In this document: in pieces, positions 14,671 through 22,474 of the stretch
Layout of the letters: each line of letters starts with the position of its first letter
Numbering within the stretch: the stretch's first letter is position 1
NCBI RefSeq assembly: GCF_000372965.1
Contig: NZ_KB890027.1
Span: 1-22,526, forward strand
DNA from: Hoeflea sp. 108
Lineage (GTDB): Bacteria > Pseudomonadota > Alphaproteobacteria > Rhizobiales > Rhizobiaceae
Reading direction: 5' to 3'
DNA: 22,526 bases
Program-made: the position numbers and the translations under genes
Notes under the pieces: generated by a model
The model's input: the letters and a program-made list of their open reading frames with translations, nothing else
The model's database searches: none
What the model was told of the DNA's origin: nothing

Positions 14671-15338
14671 TAGAAGGCCTCCGCGGCCGGCCGCTCGCTG
14701 CTCACCACGAACCCAAGCGGGTTCACCAACCGGTCGCTGGAGGATATTGGGGCATTGGCATAGGAATAGGTGATCGTTGCCACCCAATGGGTTGTGCGGA
14801 CATCTTCGCCGCGTGTGATTGTCCGCGTGTAGCGGACTGAAACGACATTGCTGTTGATGAGTGAGATTGACTTGATCCCGATACGGGACGTCGCCGAGCG
14901 CCCATAGACATTCTGCGGAGATTCCGGATTGCCGCCGCGATACGCGGCCGCAAAGCGCTGCTGCTCAGCCGCGTTCGACATCAGCGATGCGGTCCGGAAA
15001 TTCTCTTCCGCTTCCGACCAGACATAGCCTTCGCGTGCCCGGACGTAACGGGCGGCGAAATATTTGGTGACCTCCTCGTCATAGTTGCCGGCGGTCGACG
15101 CCATGGCTGACACGACGTCGACGATGCCGGTCGAATTGTCGACGCGGATGACAAAGGGTTCGACCGTCTTGAGCGGCGTCAGCGCGACCACGGCGGCAAC
15201 CGAGACGCAGGCCAGCACGCTGGCGACGATGGCGACGAACCAGGCGAGTCGTTTTGAGCGCTCGGCGGAGACCATCCGGTCCTGATCGAAGCGGCGCGCC
15301 TTGTCGAAATATTCCTTGAGACTGTCTGTCGTCACCAT
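14670..15338 (-). CDS. virB8: VirB8 inner-membrane T4SS protein
   Basis: This 222-residue bitopic protein helps nucleate assembly of the T4SS channel. A short cytoplasmic N-terminus (TDSLKEYFDKARRFDQDRMV) is followed by one membrane segment at about residues 34-55 (WFVAIVASVLACVSVAAVVAL) and a periplasmic domain with the family landmarks TPLKTVEPFVIRVDNSTG and the NTF2-like part ending in SSERP. The ATG at 15338 was chosen over one 7 codons upstream because a GGGGG ribosome site lies directly before it. It starts just after the virB7 stop, and its own stop overlaps the virB9 start region by one base, indicating translational coupling. Length and layout are normal. Confidence 0.93.
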   Translation of the reverse strand: MVTTDSLKEYFDKARRFDQDRMVSAERSKRLAWFVAIVASVLACVSVAAVVALTPLKTVEPFVIRVDNSTGIVDVVSAMASTAGNYDEEVTKYFAARYVRAREGYVWSEAEENFRTASLMSNAAEQQRFAAAYRGGNPESPQNVYGRSATSRIGIKSISLINSNVVSVRYTRTITRGEDVRTTHWVATITYSYANAPISSSDRLVNPLGFVVSSERPAAEAF

Positions 15339-15343
15339 GCCCC

Positions 15344-15634
15344 CTACCCTGCCCGGCAAGCGGCGTGAGAGCCGGCTTCGTCGAATCCGGCGAAGGCTAC
15401 GGTCGCGACGGTTGGTTCATGCTCGGCGAACGCCAAGGCTAACGCGTCGCCACCAGCGCGCGAGGATTGCTGTTGCGGATTGCCCTGTGCTTTCCCGGCA
15501 TCCCAATCCCACATCGAACGATTGAGCGGACGCTTCGCGTAACCGTCGCATTTAGGCAGCGGGTAACTTAGCGTCGCGCAGCCGGAGACCGCCGCCAGCA
15601 GCCCCATCATTGTTACAACTCGAACTATATGCAC
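15344..15634 (-). CDS. virB7: VirB7-like outer-membrane lipoprotein
   Basis: This is a 96-residue protein with a lipoprotein signal: hydrophobic VVTMMGLLAAVSG followed by Cys19. VirB7 is lipidated and anchors VirB9 at the outer membrane. The segment KRPLNRSMWDWD after the signal resembles the region following the lipobox in VirB7/TrwH proteins, but the protein is longer than classical VirB7 (about 50 residues). The start is a GTG at 15634 with GAGGGG about 10 bases upstream; an ATG at 15610 is a possible alternative. Its stop is 5 bases before virB8. The position between virB6 and virB8 is decisive; sequence similarity alone would be weak. Confidence 0.8.
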   Translation of the reverse strand: MHIVRVVTMMGLLAAVSGCATLSYPLPKCDGYAKRPLNRSMWDWDAGKAQGNPQQQSSRAGGDALALAFAEHEPTVATVAFAGFDEAGSHAACRAG

Positions 15635-15661
15635 GCTGAAATACCCCTCATGGTAATGGCG

Positions 15662-16558
15662 TCAGGCTCCTCTGCCGGTCAGCCTGCGCCAACTCCAACC
15701 GATCGCGCGCACTACGGTGTTGTTGTGCCCATCGCGCGCCGCGGTATAGCCATAGGTCAGCGAGGCACCGCCGGAGGCGAGCGCCGAGGCAATACCTGGC
15801 AGCTGATAAAAGACGTACAGTGACGCAAGCCCGATGGCGCCGACGGCGATCGGGCGCATCAGGACGTCGCTGTAAGCCTCGACAGTCGTAAACATGGTCG
15901 CGAAGCTGGTGACCAGCAGCGAGCCGACCGCGACAACCAGAACCTGCAGAATGACGAAGTTGGCGAGCTGCCCGATCCACGCCTCGGTGAAGCGGCGTGT
16001 CGACTGGAACATGGCCAGTGCGATGAAGATCGGTCCGATCGCGAGAACGATCGCAAGGGCGACCCGCGCATAGAGTGAAACAACATAGCCGATCGAGGCC
16101 ACGACAAAAGTCACAAACACGACGACAAGACCGGCAAAACCGGTCAGCGGATCGACCGGCCATGAGGCCTGTGCCCAAATATCATTGGCGGATTTCTGAC
16201 CCTTGTCGAGCAGACTGTCGAAGGTCGTAGCGCTCGGCGCGCCGCCGGTATTCAGTGCTTCGGAAACTTCCCTGGGCAGAATCTCGAAAAAGACGTTAGT
16301 CACATAGGTCTGATATTCGCCGGCGTTCCTCACCAGCATCAGTATGATGGCGAGCTTTATCGCCCGGAAGGCAAACTCCATGATCGGTTCCTGCACCGAT
16401 CCGCGCAGGATCAGGAAACCGTAAAGGATCACGTAGAGTGTCAGCGCTGCTGTCAACGGCCCCGTCACCCACGCGCTGATCCCGCTTGTACCGGAACTGA
16501 TGAAGTTCTGGAGCGGCGTCGTGAACTGGCGATCGAGGAAGTCGAAGACGGTGTACAT
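15662..16558 (-). CDS. virB6: VirB6 polytopic inner-membrane protein
   Basis: This is a 298-residue protein with several hydrophobic segments: about 30-52 (PLTAALTLYVILYGFLILRG), 63-80, 140-166, 168-195 (ARVALAIVLAIGPIFIALAMF), 203-225 and 235-255. VirB6 forms part of the inner-membrane channel and contacts the DNA during transfer. The conserved centre, GPIFIALAMFQSTRRFTEAWIGQLANF, is the family signature region. The start has a GGGGGGATAG ribosome site overlapping the end of the upstream lipoprotein gene. Gene order (virB5, exclusion lipoprotein, virB6) is common in this family of operons. Length is typical. Confidence 0.92.
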   Translation of the reverse strand: MYTVFDFLDRQFTTPLQNFISSGTSGISAWVTGPLTAALTLYVILYGFLILRGSVQEPIMEFAFRAIKLAIILMLVRNAGEYQTYVTNVFFEILPREVSEALNTGGAPSATTFDSLLDKGQKSANDIWAQASWPVDPLTGFAGLVVVFVTFVVASIGYVVSLYARVALAIVLAIGPIFIALAMFQSTRRFTEAWIGQLANFVILQVLVVAVGSLLVTSFATMFTTVEAYSDVLMRPIAVGAIGLASLYVFYQLPGIASALASGGASLTYGYTAARDGHNNTVVRAIGWSWRRLTGRGA

Positions 16559-16562
16559 GGCG

Positions 16563-16799
16563 CTATCCCCCCAGCGCCCTGTTCATGCGCTCGAGCCGGG
16601 CCTTGCCTTCCGCCTCTTCGGCATTGCGGCAATTGGGCGTCTCCCCGAGTTCACCGGGGTTCTCGCGGCACTTTCCGATATGATCAGCGCGCAGGCTCTC
16701 GTCGGCGAGAAATTCGCTGACGGTGATGACCGTAGCCGGAGGCGGTTCCGAACACGCCGCCAGCAATGCCATCATGACGAGAGCCGCGACATGCTTCAT
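16563..16799 (-). CDS. eexN: EexN-type entry-exclusion lipoprotein
   Basis: This 78-residue lipoprotein has an N-terminal signal ending at a lipobox (ALLAACS, Cys16). After a short linker the pattern FLADESLRADHIGKCRENPG, then ELGETPNCRNAEEAE, matches the conserved EexN motif (C-x3-PGEL-x4-NC-x-NA) known from entry-exclusion lipoproteins of IncN-like plasmids. Such proteins sit in the envelope of plasmid-bearing cells and reduce uptake of the same plasmid. The ATG overlaps the virB5 stop (ATGA), so translation is coupled. The lipoprotein nature is clear; the family call rests on the two-Cys NPGEL/NC pattern and on the location between virB5 and virB6. Confidence 0.85.
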   Translation of the reverse strand: MKHVAALVMMALLAACSEPPPATVITVSEFLADESLRADHIGKCRENPGELGETPNCRNAEEAEGKARLERMNRALGG

Positions 16800-17491
16800 T
16801 GCGACAGCGCCGTGTTCATCGTGTCGATGCGCTTGCGCCAGTCTTCCGCCTTGCGCTGATCCTCGACCTGGGCCTGCGCCTGCTGGACCATCTGCAGCCC
16901 CTGCATCCTAAGGAGATCGGTCTGCAGGAAGGCACTTTCGGCCTGAATGCGCGCCTGGAGATCGGCGATGTCCTTGGCATCGCTTGCCGACGATATCTGC
17001 TGGCGCAACTGATCGATCCCATCGATGCGCTTGGTGGCGGCATCGTAAATCTGCTGGCCAAGGCTCATTTGGCCGGCATTGCGGTTCTGAACGCGCGCCA
17101 GTTCCTGGGCGTAGAAATCGTTGGCCGAGGTCTGGTAGGTCGAGTTCTCGCCGAGGAATTTCGAGGCGGCATCGCCGAACGCACCCGAGCCGTTGCCGCT
17201 GAGCAGGCTTTCGATCGCCGCAAAGTCTTGCGGTAAGGCTTTGCGGATTTCCGGCTGGTTCAGGAGGGAAACAACATCGGCCATGTTCGTCAGCTTGTTC
17301 AGCGATCCGAACAATTGCTCGGCTTGGGTGATTTGCTGATTGAGCGCGTCAAGCTGCGACTTGAGCTGGGTGATGCTCTCAATGTGCTTCAGGATCGCCG
17401 TCTGGTCGATCACGGGAATCCCTTGCGCGCCGGCGCCGCTGGCCGACAGGACAAGGATGGCGGCAGCCATCATCGATTTGCGCATACGCAT
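16796..17491 (-). CDS. virB5: VirB5 minor pilin / periplasmic T4SS protein
   Basis: This is a 231-residue secreted protein located at the pilus tip in related systems. It has a signal peptide (RKSMMAAAILVLSASGAGAQ, cleavage after AGA or nearby), then a helical body with Gln/Leu-rich segments (ITQLKSQLDALNQQITQAEQLF), a central LTNMADVVSLLNQPEIRKALP and a long C-terminal helix rich in Gln. These match VirB5. The ATG at 17491 overlaps the virB4 stop (TGATG) and has AGGAG about 10 bases upstream; the longer frame to 17530 was not used. Length fits the family (about 220-240). Confidence 0.9.
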   Translation of the reverse strand: MRMRKSMMAAAILVLSASGAGAQGIPVIDQTAILKHIESITQLKSQLDALNQQITQAEQLFGSLNKLTNMADVVSLLNQPEIRKALPQDFAAIESLLSGNGSGAFGDAASKFLGENSTYQTSANDFYAQELARVQNRNAGQMSLGQQIYDAATKRIDGIDQLRQQISSASDAKDIADLQARIQAESAFLQTDLLRMQGLQMVQQAQAQVEDQRKAEDWRKRIDTMNTALSQ

Positions 17492-19893
17492 CAGCCTGCA
17501 CTCCTTTGCTGCTGGAAGAGAGGAAGCCATGCTTCCGGATCGTCGCCGGTCTCCGCCCGGATCGTATCGGCAAGTTCGACGTTGGCGGTGCGACCGGAGA
17601 GCACGGCGAGTTCGTCGTCGAAGCCGCCGAGATTGAGCTCGGCGACGACGCTGTTATGACCCTGCTTGACGATGAAGCGGCGGCTCTCGTTGGAGAGCTC
17701 CCGTGCGATCAGCTCATATTCCCGCTCGGTGAGCTTGAAGCCGTCGACGTAGTCGGCTCGACTGCCACGCGAGTTGGGCATGAAGACCTGGGTGGGGCAC
17801 TGCTCGATGATGGTGTGCGCAATCGGAGAGTTGATCGCATCGCGCGGGCTTTGCGTGGCGAACAGCATGAGCCCATTCTGTTTGCGGATGGTCTTGAGCT
17901 TGTTCTGGGCGAGATCGCGAAAGCCTTCGTCGGCAAGCGCCTTCCAGAACTCATCGATCACGATGATGATGCGGCGGCCGTCGATCAGCTGCTCGACCCG
18001 GTGGAAGAGATAGGCCATCAGCGGCGTGCGGATTTCCTCATTGTCGAGGAAGTCGGTCATGTCATAGCCGACGAACTTGCCGCCAACACCGAAGTCTCCA
18101 AGGCCAATGTCCTCAATGACGTTATCGAATACCCAACCGAGCGGCCCTCCCCTCTCCCAGCGGCGCAATCGAGATGCGATGCCTTCGGGATCGGTGTTGT
18201 TGAGAAAGGTGCGCAGCGCGCCGATCGTGCGCCGCTCTACCGGCAGATCGGCGAGCCCATCGATGGCATTGGCGATGTCGCGGGTTTCCGCGACGGAGAG
18301 TTCTCGCGTTTTCGAGCCGACAAGCTTGGTCACCCATTGCGCCAGAAACACTTTGTTCTCCGGCGTCAGTTCCATGCCCTTCAGCGGGGCACAGCCGGTC
18401 GGCCGGCCATTTTTTAGCGGCAGGTATGTGCCGCCGGCGGCGCGCACGAAAAGATCGGCGCCGCGGTCCTTGTCGAAAAACACAATATTGGCATCAAACT
18501 TCTCGCCCTGCGACAGGATGAAGTTGAGCAGCACCGTCTTGCCAGAGCCGGAAGGTCCGCCGATGAAGGTGTTGCCGAGATCGCCATAGTGAAGATTGAA
18601 ATAGAGCGGAGATCCCGACGCCGTCTTCAGCATGGCAACGGCAGGTCCCCATTCGTTGCCGTCGCGCTGACCGACCGGATAGGAATGAAACGGCGAAAAG
18701 GCCGCGAAATTCTTCGAGGTGATCGCGCCGGAGCGGACGCGATAGCGGAAGTTGCCGGGAAGCTGCGCCCACCAGGCCGCTTCCAGCCCGAGATCCTCGC
18801 GCGCAACGACCGCGCCGCCGTTGGTCAGATGGGTTCGGCTCTTCGCCAGATTGTCCGTTAATTCCCTCACCGTTCCGGCGAAGACCGTAAGCGTCAAGTG
18901 ATGGTTACCCAGCACGAAGCGGTTGGATTCCAAATCGTCCAGCGCATCATCGAGCTCCTCGAGCTGCGACCCGGCCTTGTCGCCGGCGCTGACCATCTGG
19001 TTCTGCTTGCGTCCCATCACCGTCTTCGCATCTGACTTCGACAGGAATGAGAAGCTCTGGGTCAGGATCAGTTCATAGGGGACGGTCAACAAGCCATCGA
19101 ACATGCCGGGCCGCGTGCGGGCCGGATATTCCTTGAAACCGAACATGCCTGCATAACGGCTCGATCCTTCGTGACGGATCTCGACCGTCTCGCGTCCGAC
19201 AATGACGCGGTCGGAATAAATTGCCGATGAAACGCGGCCCTCGGTCAGCGGCACGGCTTCACGGCGGCCGCCCACCAGTTGGTGCAGCACTTCGCTCGGC
19301 TCCGAGAAGACAAGGCCGTCGCGCTCTTGAAGGGTGAGAACGCGCGGGCCGAAACGCTTCAGGCCGGCTGTAACGTCGACGATGGTGTCGTCGAGACGCT
19401 TGAGGGCATCCACATCAAGCTCCACCCCGCGTCGCCGCGCCTTGCGCAATCTCGACAGGAACGCTGCCACCCGCTCGGCTGCATCCTTGCCCGGGTGCCA
19501 TACGAGGCTGAGATACAGATCGTTGCGGAACAAGTCCTCGCCGATCATGCGGTTGCGGTACTTGTCGTTCAGCGTGCGCGAGAAGGCGTTCGCGAATTCG
19601 CCGTCAGGATACTCGTTGTCGCGTCGCCGAACGACATGCGTCCACAGCGCCAGCCGCTCATCCGCGATGTTGCGGTAGAGCGTGTTGAGGTCCCGGTGCA
19701 GCGCATTGAGGTCCAGCGTGTCGGCCGTCTCGAACGACACGCCTTCGAGCGCGATGACCACCATCAGGGCACGGGAGTCAAGCGCGATCACCCGTTCATC
19801 GATGTGGCGGACGTAGGGGATGAAGGTCTCGGGTTCGAGCTCACGGCTCCTGACGGTCGCGGTACTAGGCAAGGCCGAGATCCCTTTCGTCAT
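17491..19893 (-). CDS. virB4: VirB4 T4SS ATPase
   Basis: This 800-residue ATPase is the largest motor of the secretion system and works with VirB11 and the coupling protein. The N-terminal half (about 1-420) is the CagE/VirB4 domain, with YVRHIDERVIAL near the start. The C-terminal half carries Walker A FIGGPSGSGKT near residue 450 and Walker B IIIVIDEFWKAL near residue 645, followed by an ATQSPRDAINSP segment. Its start lies inside the virB3 gene (29-base overlap), and its stop overlaps the virB5 start, so translation is coupled on both sides. It looks intact and of normal length. Confidence 0.95.
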   Translation of the reverse strand: MTKGISALPSTATVRSRELEPETFIPYVRHIDERVIALDSRALMVVIALEGVSFETADTLDLNALHRDLNTLYRNIADERLALWTHVVRRRDNEYPDGEFANAFSRTLNDKYRNRMIGEDLFRNDLYLSLVWHPGKDAAERVAAFLSRLRKARRRGVELDVDALKRLDDTIVDVTAGLKRFGPRVLTLQERDGLVFSEPSEVLHQLVGGRREAVPLTEGRVSSAIYSDRVIVGRETVEIRHEGSSRYAGMFGFKEYPARTRPGMFDGLLTVPYELILTQSFSFLSKSDAKTVMGRKQNQMVSAGDKAGSQLEELDDALDDLESNRFVLGNHHLTLTVFAGTVRELTDNLAKSRTHLTNGGAVVAREDLGLEAAWWAQLPGNFRYRVRSGAITSKNFAAFSPFHSYPVGQRDGNEWGPAVAMLKTASGSPLYFNLHYGDLGNTFIGGPSGSGKTVLLNFILSQGEKFDANIVFFDKDRGADLFVRAAGGTYLPLKNGRPTGCAPLKGMELTPENKVFLAQWVTKLVGSKTRELSVAETRDIANAIDGLADLPVERRTIGALRTFLNNTDPEGIASRLRRWERGGPLGWVFDNVIEDIGLGDFGVGGKFVGYDMTDFLDNEEIRTPLMAYLFHRVEQLIDGRRIIIVIDEFWKALADEGFRDLAQNKLKTIRKQNGLMLFATQSPRDAINSPIAHTIIEQCPTQVFMPNSRGSRADYVDGFKLTEREYELIARELSNESRRFIVKQGHNSVVAELNLGGFDDELAVLSGRTANVELADTIRAETGDDPEAWLPLFQQQRSAG

Positions 19894-20203
19894 AGCGCCG
19901 AACGAGCTTCATCGGAGTGAGACTCGATCCGCCCCAGAACCCGCTGTTGCGGGTTCTGCCCCGCGTCTCGATCCAACCGAGCAGCACGCGGAACATATTG
20001 TGGTCGTGCTTGACGATGGCCTTGAAGATGACGTGGAACACCAGGCCCACGAGCGCGTAGGCCACGGATCCCGCGACTATGAAGAGGATCGTCGTGAAGA
20101 TCATGTTGATCCCCATCGCCTCCATCGTCACGCCGCCAATCATCGCCGGCCTGGTGCAGGCGAGAAACAGCGTGTCTTCCTCAAGGGCAATCCGTTCGGT
20201 CAC
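19865..20203 (-). CDS. virB3: VirB3 inner-membrane T4SS protein
   Basis: This is a 112-residue protein that works with VirB4 in pilus biogenesis. The N-terminus LFLACTRPAMIGGVTMEAMG is the family landmark, followed by a hydrophobic hairpin at about residues 33-58 (NMIFTTILFIVAGSVAYALVGLVFHV) and a C-terminal part with HNMFRVLLGWIETRGRTRNS. The start is 3 bases after the virB2 stop. The 3' end overlaps virB4 by 29 bases. Length agrees with VirB3 (about 100-110). Confidence 0.9.
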   Translation of the reverse strand: MTERIALEEDTLFLACTRPAMIGGVTMEAMGINMIFTTILFIVAGSVAYALVGLVFHVIFKAIVKHDHNMFRVLLGWIETRGRTRNSGFWGGSSLTPMKLVRRYDERDLGLA

Positions 20204-20206
20204 GCA

Positions 20207-20506
20207 CTAGCCTCCTGAGATCATGTTGACGATCTCGGTCGCACCGAAGATGATTCCGATGCCAAGCACGACAAACGCCGCCTTGCGAAGATCGAGGTAG
20301 CCGAACATCCATGCGATCCCGACAATGATCACGGCGATGATGGCCAGCAGTCTGGCGACATTGCCGGTGAGCATGTTGACGATATTCTGCAGCACACTTT
20401 CGATGCCGCCCGCCTGGGCGAAGCTCGGCTCGACCAAGGACAGGGAAAATACCGCCGCCATCGTCGCGGTCGCCGCGAATGGCCTTATGCGAGCCGATAG
20501 GTTCAT
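20207..20506 (-). CDS. virB2: VirB2 major pilin
   Basis: This 99-residue propilin is the main subunit of the conjugative pilus. A long signal peptide (to about residue 30, ending VEPSFAQA) precedes two hydrophobic helices at about 51-69 (ARLLAIIAVIIVGIAWMFG) and 75-95 (AAFVVLGIGIIFGATEIV), separated by a short basic loop (LDLRK). This is the classic VirB2 layout. The ATG at 20506 has AGGAG about 10 bases upstream, at the end of virB1; the open frame continues to 20794 but overlaps virB1 and is not coding there. The mature protein would be about 68-70 residues. Confidence 0.92.
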   Translation of the reverse strand: MNLSARIRPFAATATMAAVFSLSLVEPSFAQAGGIESVLQNIVNMLTGNVARLLAIIAVIIVGIAWMFGYLDLRKAAFVVLGIGIIFGATEIVNMISGG

Positions 20507-20513
20507 GGGCTCA

Positions 20514-21188
20514 TCACTCCTTTTGCTCGTTGGAAAAGACGAGGACGGAGGATTGCCGCCCCGCGTTATAGACGTCCCATCGCGGCACTGAAGCCTGCGA
20601 CCTCTGCTGGCTCTTCTCGGCCTGATCGCCTTCGGCCGTCGCGGCAGACGACTCCCCTGCCCTCTCGCGTGCGGGCAACGCCTGCGCCTTCGCTTCGACA
20701 ATCTCGATACTGTCGAGTTGGTTGGACAGTCGCGCGCGCTCGGCCAGCACTTTTTTGTCGTAGCGCACCATTTCGCCGACTGAGGGGTCGCCATTGCCGA
20801 AATAGCTTCGCAGCATGACGGCTTCGGCCTGCGCCGTCGTCGCGCCGCCTTGGAGCGCTATTTGGTAGTAATGCTCAAGGAGCGACGCGCTGGCCTTGAT
20901 GTTGAGGCAGAAGTCGAAGGTATCGCTGACGGAAAGGCCGAGCCGGCCGAGATTGCCGGAATTGATCCCGGCAAGTCCGAGGTCAATATCGTGGCCCTCG
21001 GCAATCAGGGTTGTCGCGGTTTCGATTGCCTCGGCTCTGGTTTTGGGCTGCTCGGCGAGCGGACGATCTGTGTTGATGCGGACGGCAAAGGGTTGGAAGC
21101 CGCTCTCGACGCTCACGACAGCCGCGATTGTTTCCGTGGCGATCTGCGGCGCGCAGTTTTGAGCGAGATCGAGGAAGGCAACCGGCAT
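20514..21188 (-). CDS. virB1: VirB1 lytic transglycosylase
   Basis: This 224-residue protein should open the peptidoglycan layer for channel assembly. The lysozyme-like domain begins at once: VAFLDLAQNCAPQIATETI and the catalytic motif VVSVESGFQPFAV (Glu at about 28), then GLAGINSGNLGRLGL and a Phe/Cys segment. The C-terminal 70 residues are a Gln/Ser/Ala-rich tail of low complexity. No typical signal peptide is visible; from memory, Brucella VirB1 starts the same way. The start is 3 bases after the stop of the TrbM/KikA-like gene, consistent with coupling. It is the first virB gene in the operon. Confidence 0.9.
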   Translation of the reverse strand: MPVAFLDLAQNCAPQIATETIAAVVSVESGFQPFAVRINTDRPLAEQPKTRAEAIETATTLIAEGHDIDLGLAGINSGNLGRLGLSVSDTFDFCLNIKASASLLEHYYQIALQGGATTAQAEAVMLRSYFGNGDPSVGEMVRYDKKVLAERARLSNQLDSIEIVEAKAQALPARERAGESSAATAEGDQAEKSQQRSQASVPRWDVYNAGRQSSVLVFSNEQKE

Positions 21189-21191
21189 AGT

Positions 21192-21710
21192 TTAGAACCA
21201 CACGCGCTGGCGGCCGGCGCCATCGATGGTAACGTCGACGTACCTCGGCTGCTCGCGCACATAAGGATGTTGGGTGACCAGTGCCTTGCAAACCCGCTTG
21301 CCGTCCTCGAAATGCCAGCGTCCCGAGGCGCCCCCATTGTCACGATAACTGCACATGGCGCTGCTAACGACTTTGGGTTCGGTGGAGACGCAACCGACTT
21401 CATTCCGACGATCCCCCGAACGCGTGACGAGACGGAACCCGGCATCGCAATAGTACGGCTCGTAACGGGGCTTCGTCGCTGTGAAGCCGACACCGCTGCA
21501 AATCGGGAAGGAACGGCCCTTCGCCAGATGCGACCACAACCGCTCAATCGGGGGGCGGCACTCGGCGTACTGCGTTGCGCCACCGGGATTCGAAAGGCAT
21601 AGGAGAACCTGGCAACCCCAATCATCTGCCCGCGCAATGGAAGACGAAAACGTGTACAATGGAACGCAGAGTAAAAAGGCAGAAAGTGCCCGAATGACCG
21701 CATTTTTCAT
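21192..21710 (-). CDS. TrbM/KikA/MpfK-like secreted conjugation protein
   Basis: This is a 172-residue protein. A signal peptide (MKNAVIRALSAFLLCVPLYT, cleavage near SIARA) leads to a Cys-rich mature domain: DWGCQVLLCLSNPGGATQYAE, then CRPPIERLWSHL, followed by several further cysteines likely to form disulfides in the periplasm. The CQVLLCLSNP-x-ECRPPIERL pattern is what I know from the TrbM/KikA/MpfK family, encoded near VirB1 or TrbL in conjugation operons. The ATG at 21710 was chosen because it starts the signal peptide and has GGGAG about 8 bases upstream. It is the first gene of the virB operon, so it is probably needed for pilus or envelope assembly; its exact role is unknown. Confidence 0.75.
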   Translation of the reverse strand: MKNAVIRALSAFLLCVPLYTFSSSIARADDWGCQVLLCLSNPGGATQYAECRPPIERLWSHLAKGRSFPICSGVGFTATKPRYEPYYCDAGFRLVTRSGDRRNEVGCVSTEPKVVSSAMCSYRDNGGASGRWHFEDGKRVCKALVTQHPYVREQPRYVDVTIDGAGRQRVWF

Positions 21711-21799
21711 GCCCAAACTCCCGTTTGTCTCTCCACTGGCTCGCCGTCCGTGAGGCTTCACCACCTTGTCATACTGCACGTTAACGAATAGATAAGAAG
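21711..21799. promoter_or_regulatory. divergent control region between the virB operon and its candidate regulator
   Basis: This 89-base gap must hold the start signals of both the leftward virB operon and the rightward regulator gene. On the plus strand TTGTCA (21766-21771), a 17-base spacer and a weak TAGATA (21789-21794) would place the transcript start almost at the regulator ATG. A gttaac palindrome lies at 21780-21785. No convincing minus-strand promoter was found by eye. Confidence 0.3.
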
Positions 21800-22153
21800 A
21801 TGCCAAGCCCATTAAACCAACGCTGGCACAACACGGTTTTTGCGACCTTGGCTACGCACGAGATCATGTCAAAGCCCCTGCCCGACGAGACGCCGAATTC
21901 GCGTCTGCGCCAGCTCGGCATGATGAATCTCCTGTACACGCTGCAAAAGGCAGATACGGCGCTGACCATAACGAACGTGACGGAAGTCACTGGAATGACA
22001 AGGAAAGCAGCGCAGGAAGCCATTGATCCGCTGGTCGTGCGAGGGCTTTTGAAAGAGTCCTGGGGGCGCACGTCAATCGGGCGTGGCAAGGCCCGGCAGT
22101 ACGAGATCGCGCCGGAAATCTTCGAGAGGCTTCAGGGCGTTTACGGCTCCTAA
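21800..22153 (+). CDS. winged-helix DNA-binding regulator, candidate repressor of the virB operon
   Basis: This is a 117-residue protein. The centre (about residues 38-85) reads as a winged helix: MNLLYTLQKADTALTI, then a helix-turn-helix with VTEVTGMTRKAAQEAIDPLV and a wing with GRTSIGRGKARQYEIA. This type resembles small MarR-like or ParB-adjacent regulators of conjugation operons, but I cannot name a family. No membrane or ligand-binding part is visible, so it probably acts as a simple DNA-binding repressor. It is divergent from the TrbM/KikA-like and virB1 genes, with 89 bases between, which is the usual place for an autoregulated controller. The ribosome site (AGAAG) is close to the ATG and weak. 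Confidence 0.75.
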   Translation: MPSPLNQRWHNTVFATLATHEIMSKPLPDETPNSRLRQLGMMNLLYTLQKADTALTITNVTEVTGMTRKAAQEAIDPLVVRGLLKESWGRTSIGRGKARQYEIAPEIFERLQGVYGS

Positions 22154-22339
22154 ACCGCGCTACGTGATCCTCAGTCGTTTGAAAAGTCGTCTTAAAAAGA
22201 CTTCCATTACATGATGAAAACGCACAGTATTGCTTGCGCATAAGCGCGCTAGCATACTTCGCGCAACGACTCACCTGCTCTCACGCGCAGACTGATTCGT
22301 TTCGCGTAGACAAACCGTGTGATGGAGAAGCTATACGGC

Positions 22340-22383
22340 AAAAAAGGAACGGCCCCGGAAGTTGACGCTTCCAAGGCCGGTTC
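22340..22383 (-). terminator. rho-independent terminator ending the small RNA
   Basis: On the minus strand GAACCGGCC (22383-22375) and GGAAG pair with CTTCC and GGCCGTTC (22354-22347) around a six-base loop, with small internal mismatches, followed by a CTTTTTT run (22346-22340). The T-tract occurs only on the minus strand, so the direction is clear. Confidence 0.6.
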
Positions 22384-22440
22384 ACTGAAGATCGAAATTC
22401 TTTGCTGGGGCTCTTTGGCGAGAACCGCAACCTGTGACGG
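22340..22440 (-). ncRNA. candidate counter-transcribed RNA (repABC/repC-type replication control)
   Basis: A minus-strand transcription unit of about 100 bases is suggested by a promoter (22446-22474) and a hairpin with T-tract (22340-22383). It has no protein frame with a ribosome site. Its size, promoter strength and terminal hairpin match the incompatibility RNA found upstream of repC on alphaproteobacterial plasmids. If so, repC should begin on the plus strand just to the right of the window. RepA and RepB genes are not present to the left, so this would be a repC-only or rearranged replicon, or the RNA has another role. Confidence 0.4.
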
Positions 22441-22445
22441 GACGA

Positions 22446-22474
22446 ATAGTCGCAAAAGCCCAAATTTGTGTCAA
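22446..22474 (-). promoter_or_regulatory. strong minus-strand promoter for the small RNA
   Basis: A perfect -35 TTGACA (22474-22469) is followed after 17 bases by GACTAT (22451-22446), acceptable as a -10. It is the best -35 box noticed in this window and has no long gene behind it, which points to a small RNA. The expected start is near 22439. Confidence 0.5.

Noticed and set aside
17506..18417. Plus-strand frame of 303 codons inside virB4
   Set aside because: Asp/Glu-rich shadow of virB4, which is well supported on the other strand.
22249..22455. 68-codon minus-strand frame at the right edge
   Set aside because: It would read through the terminator hairpin and begin right below the promoter without a ribosome site; a small RNA explains the signals better.
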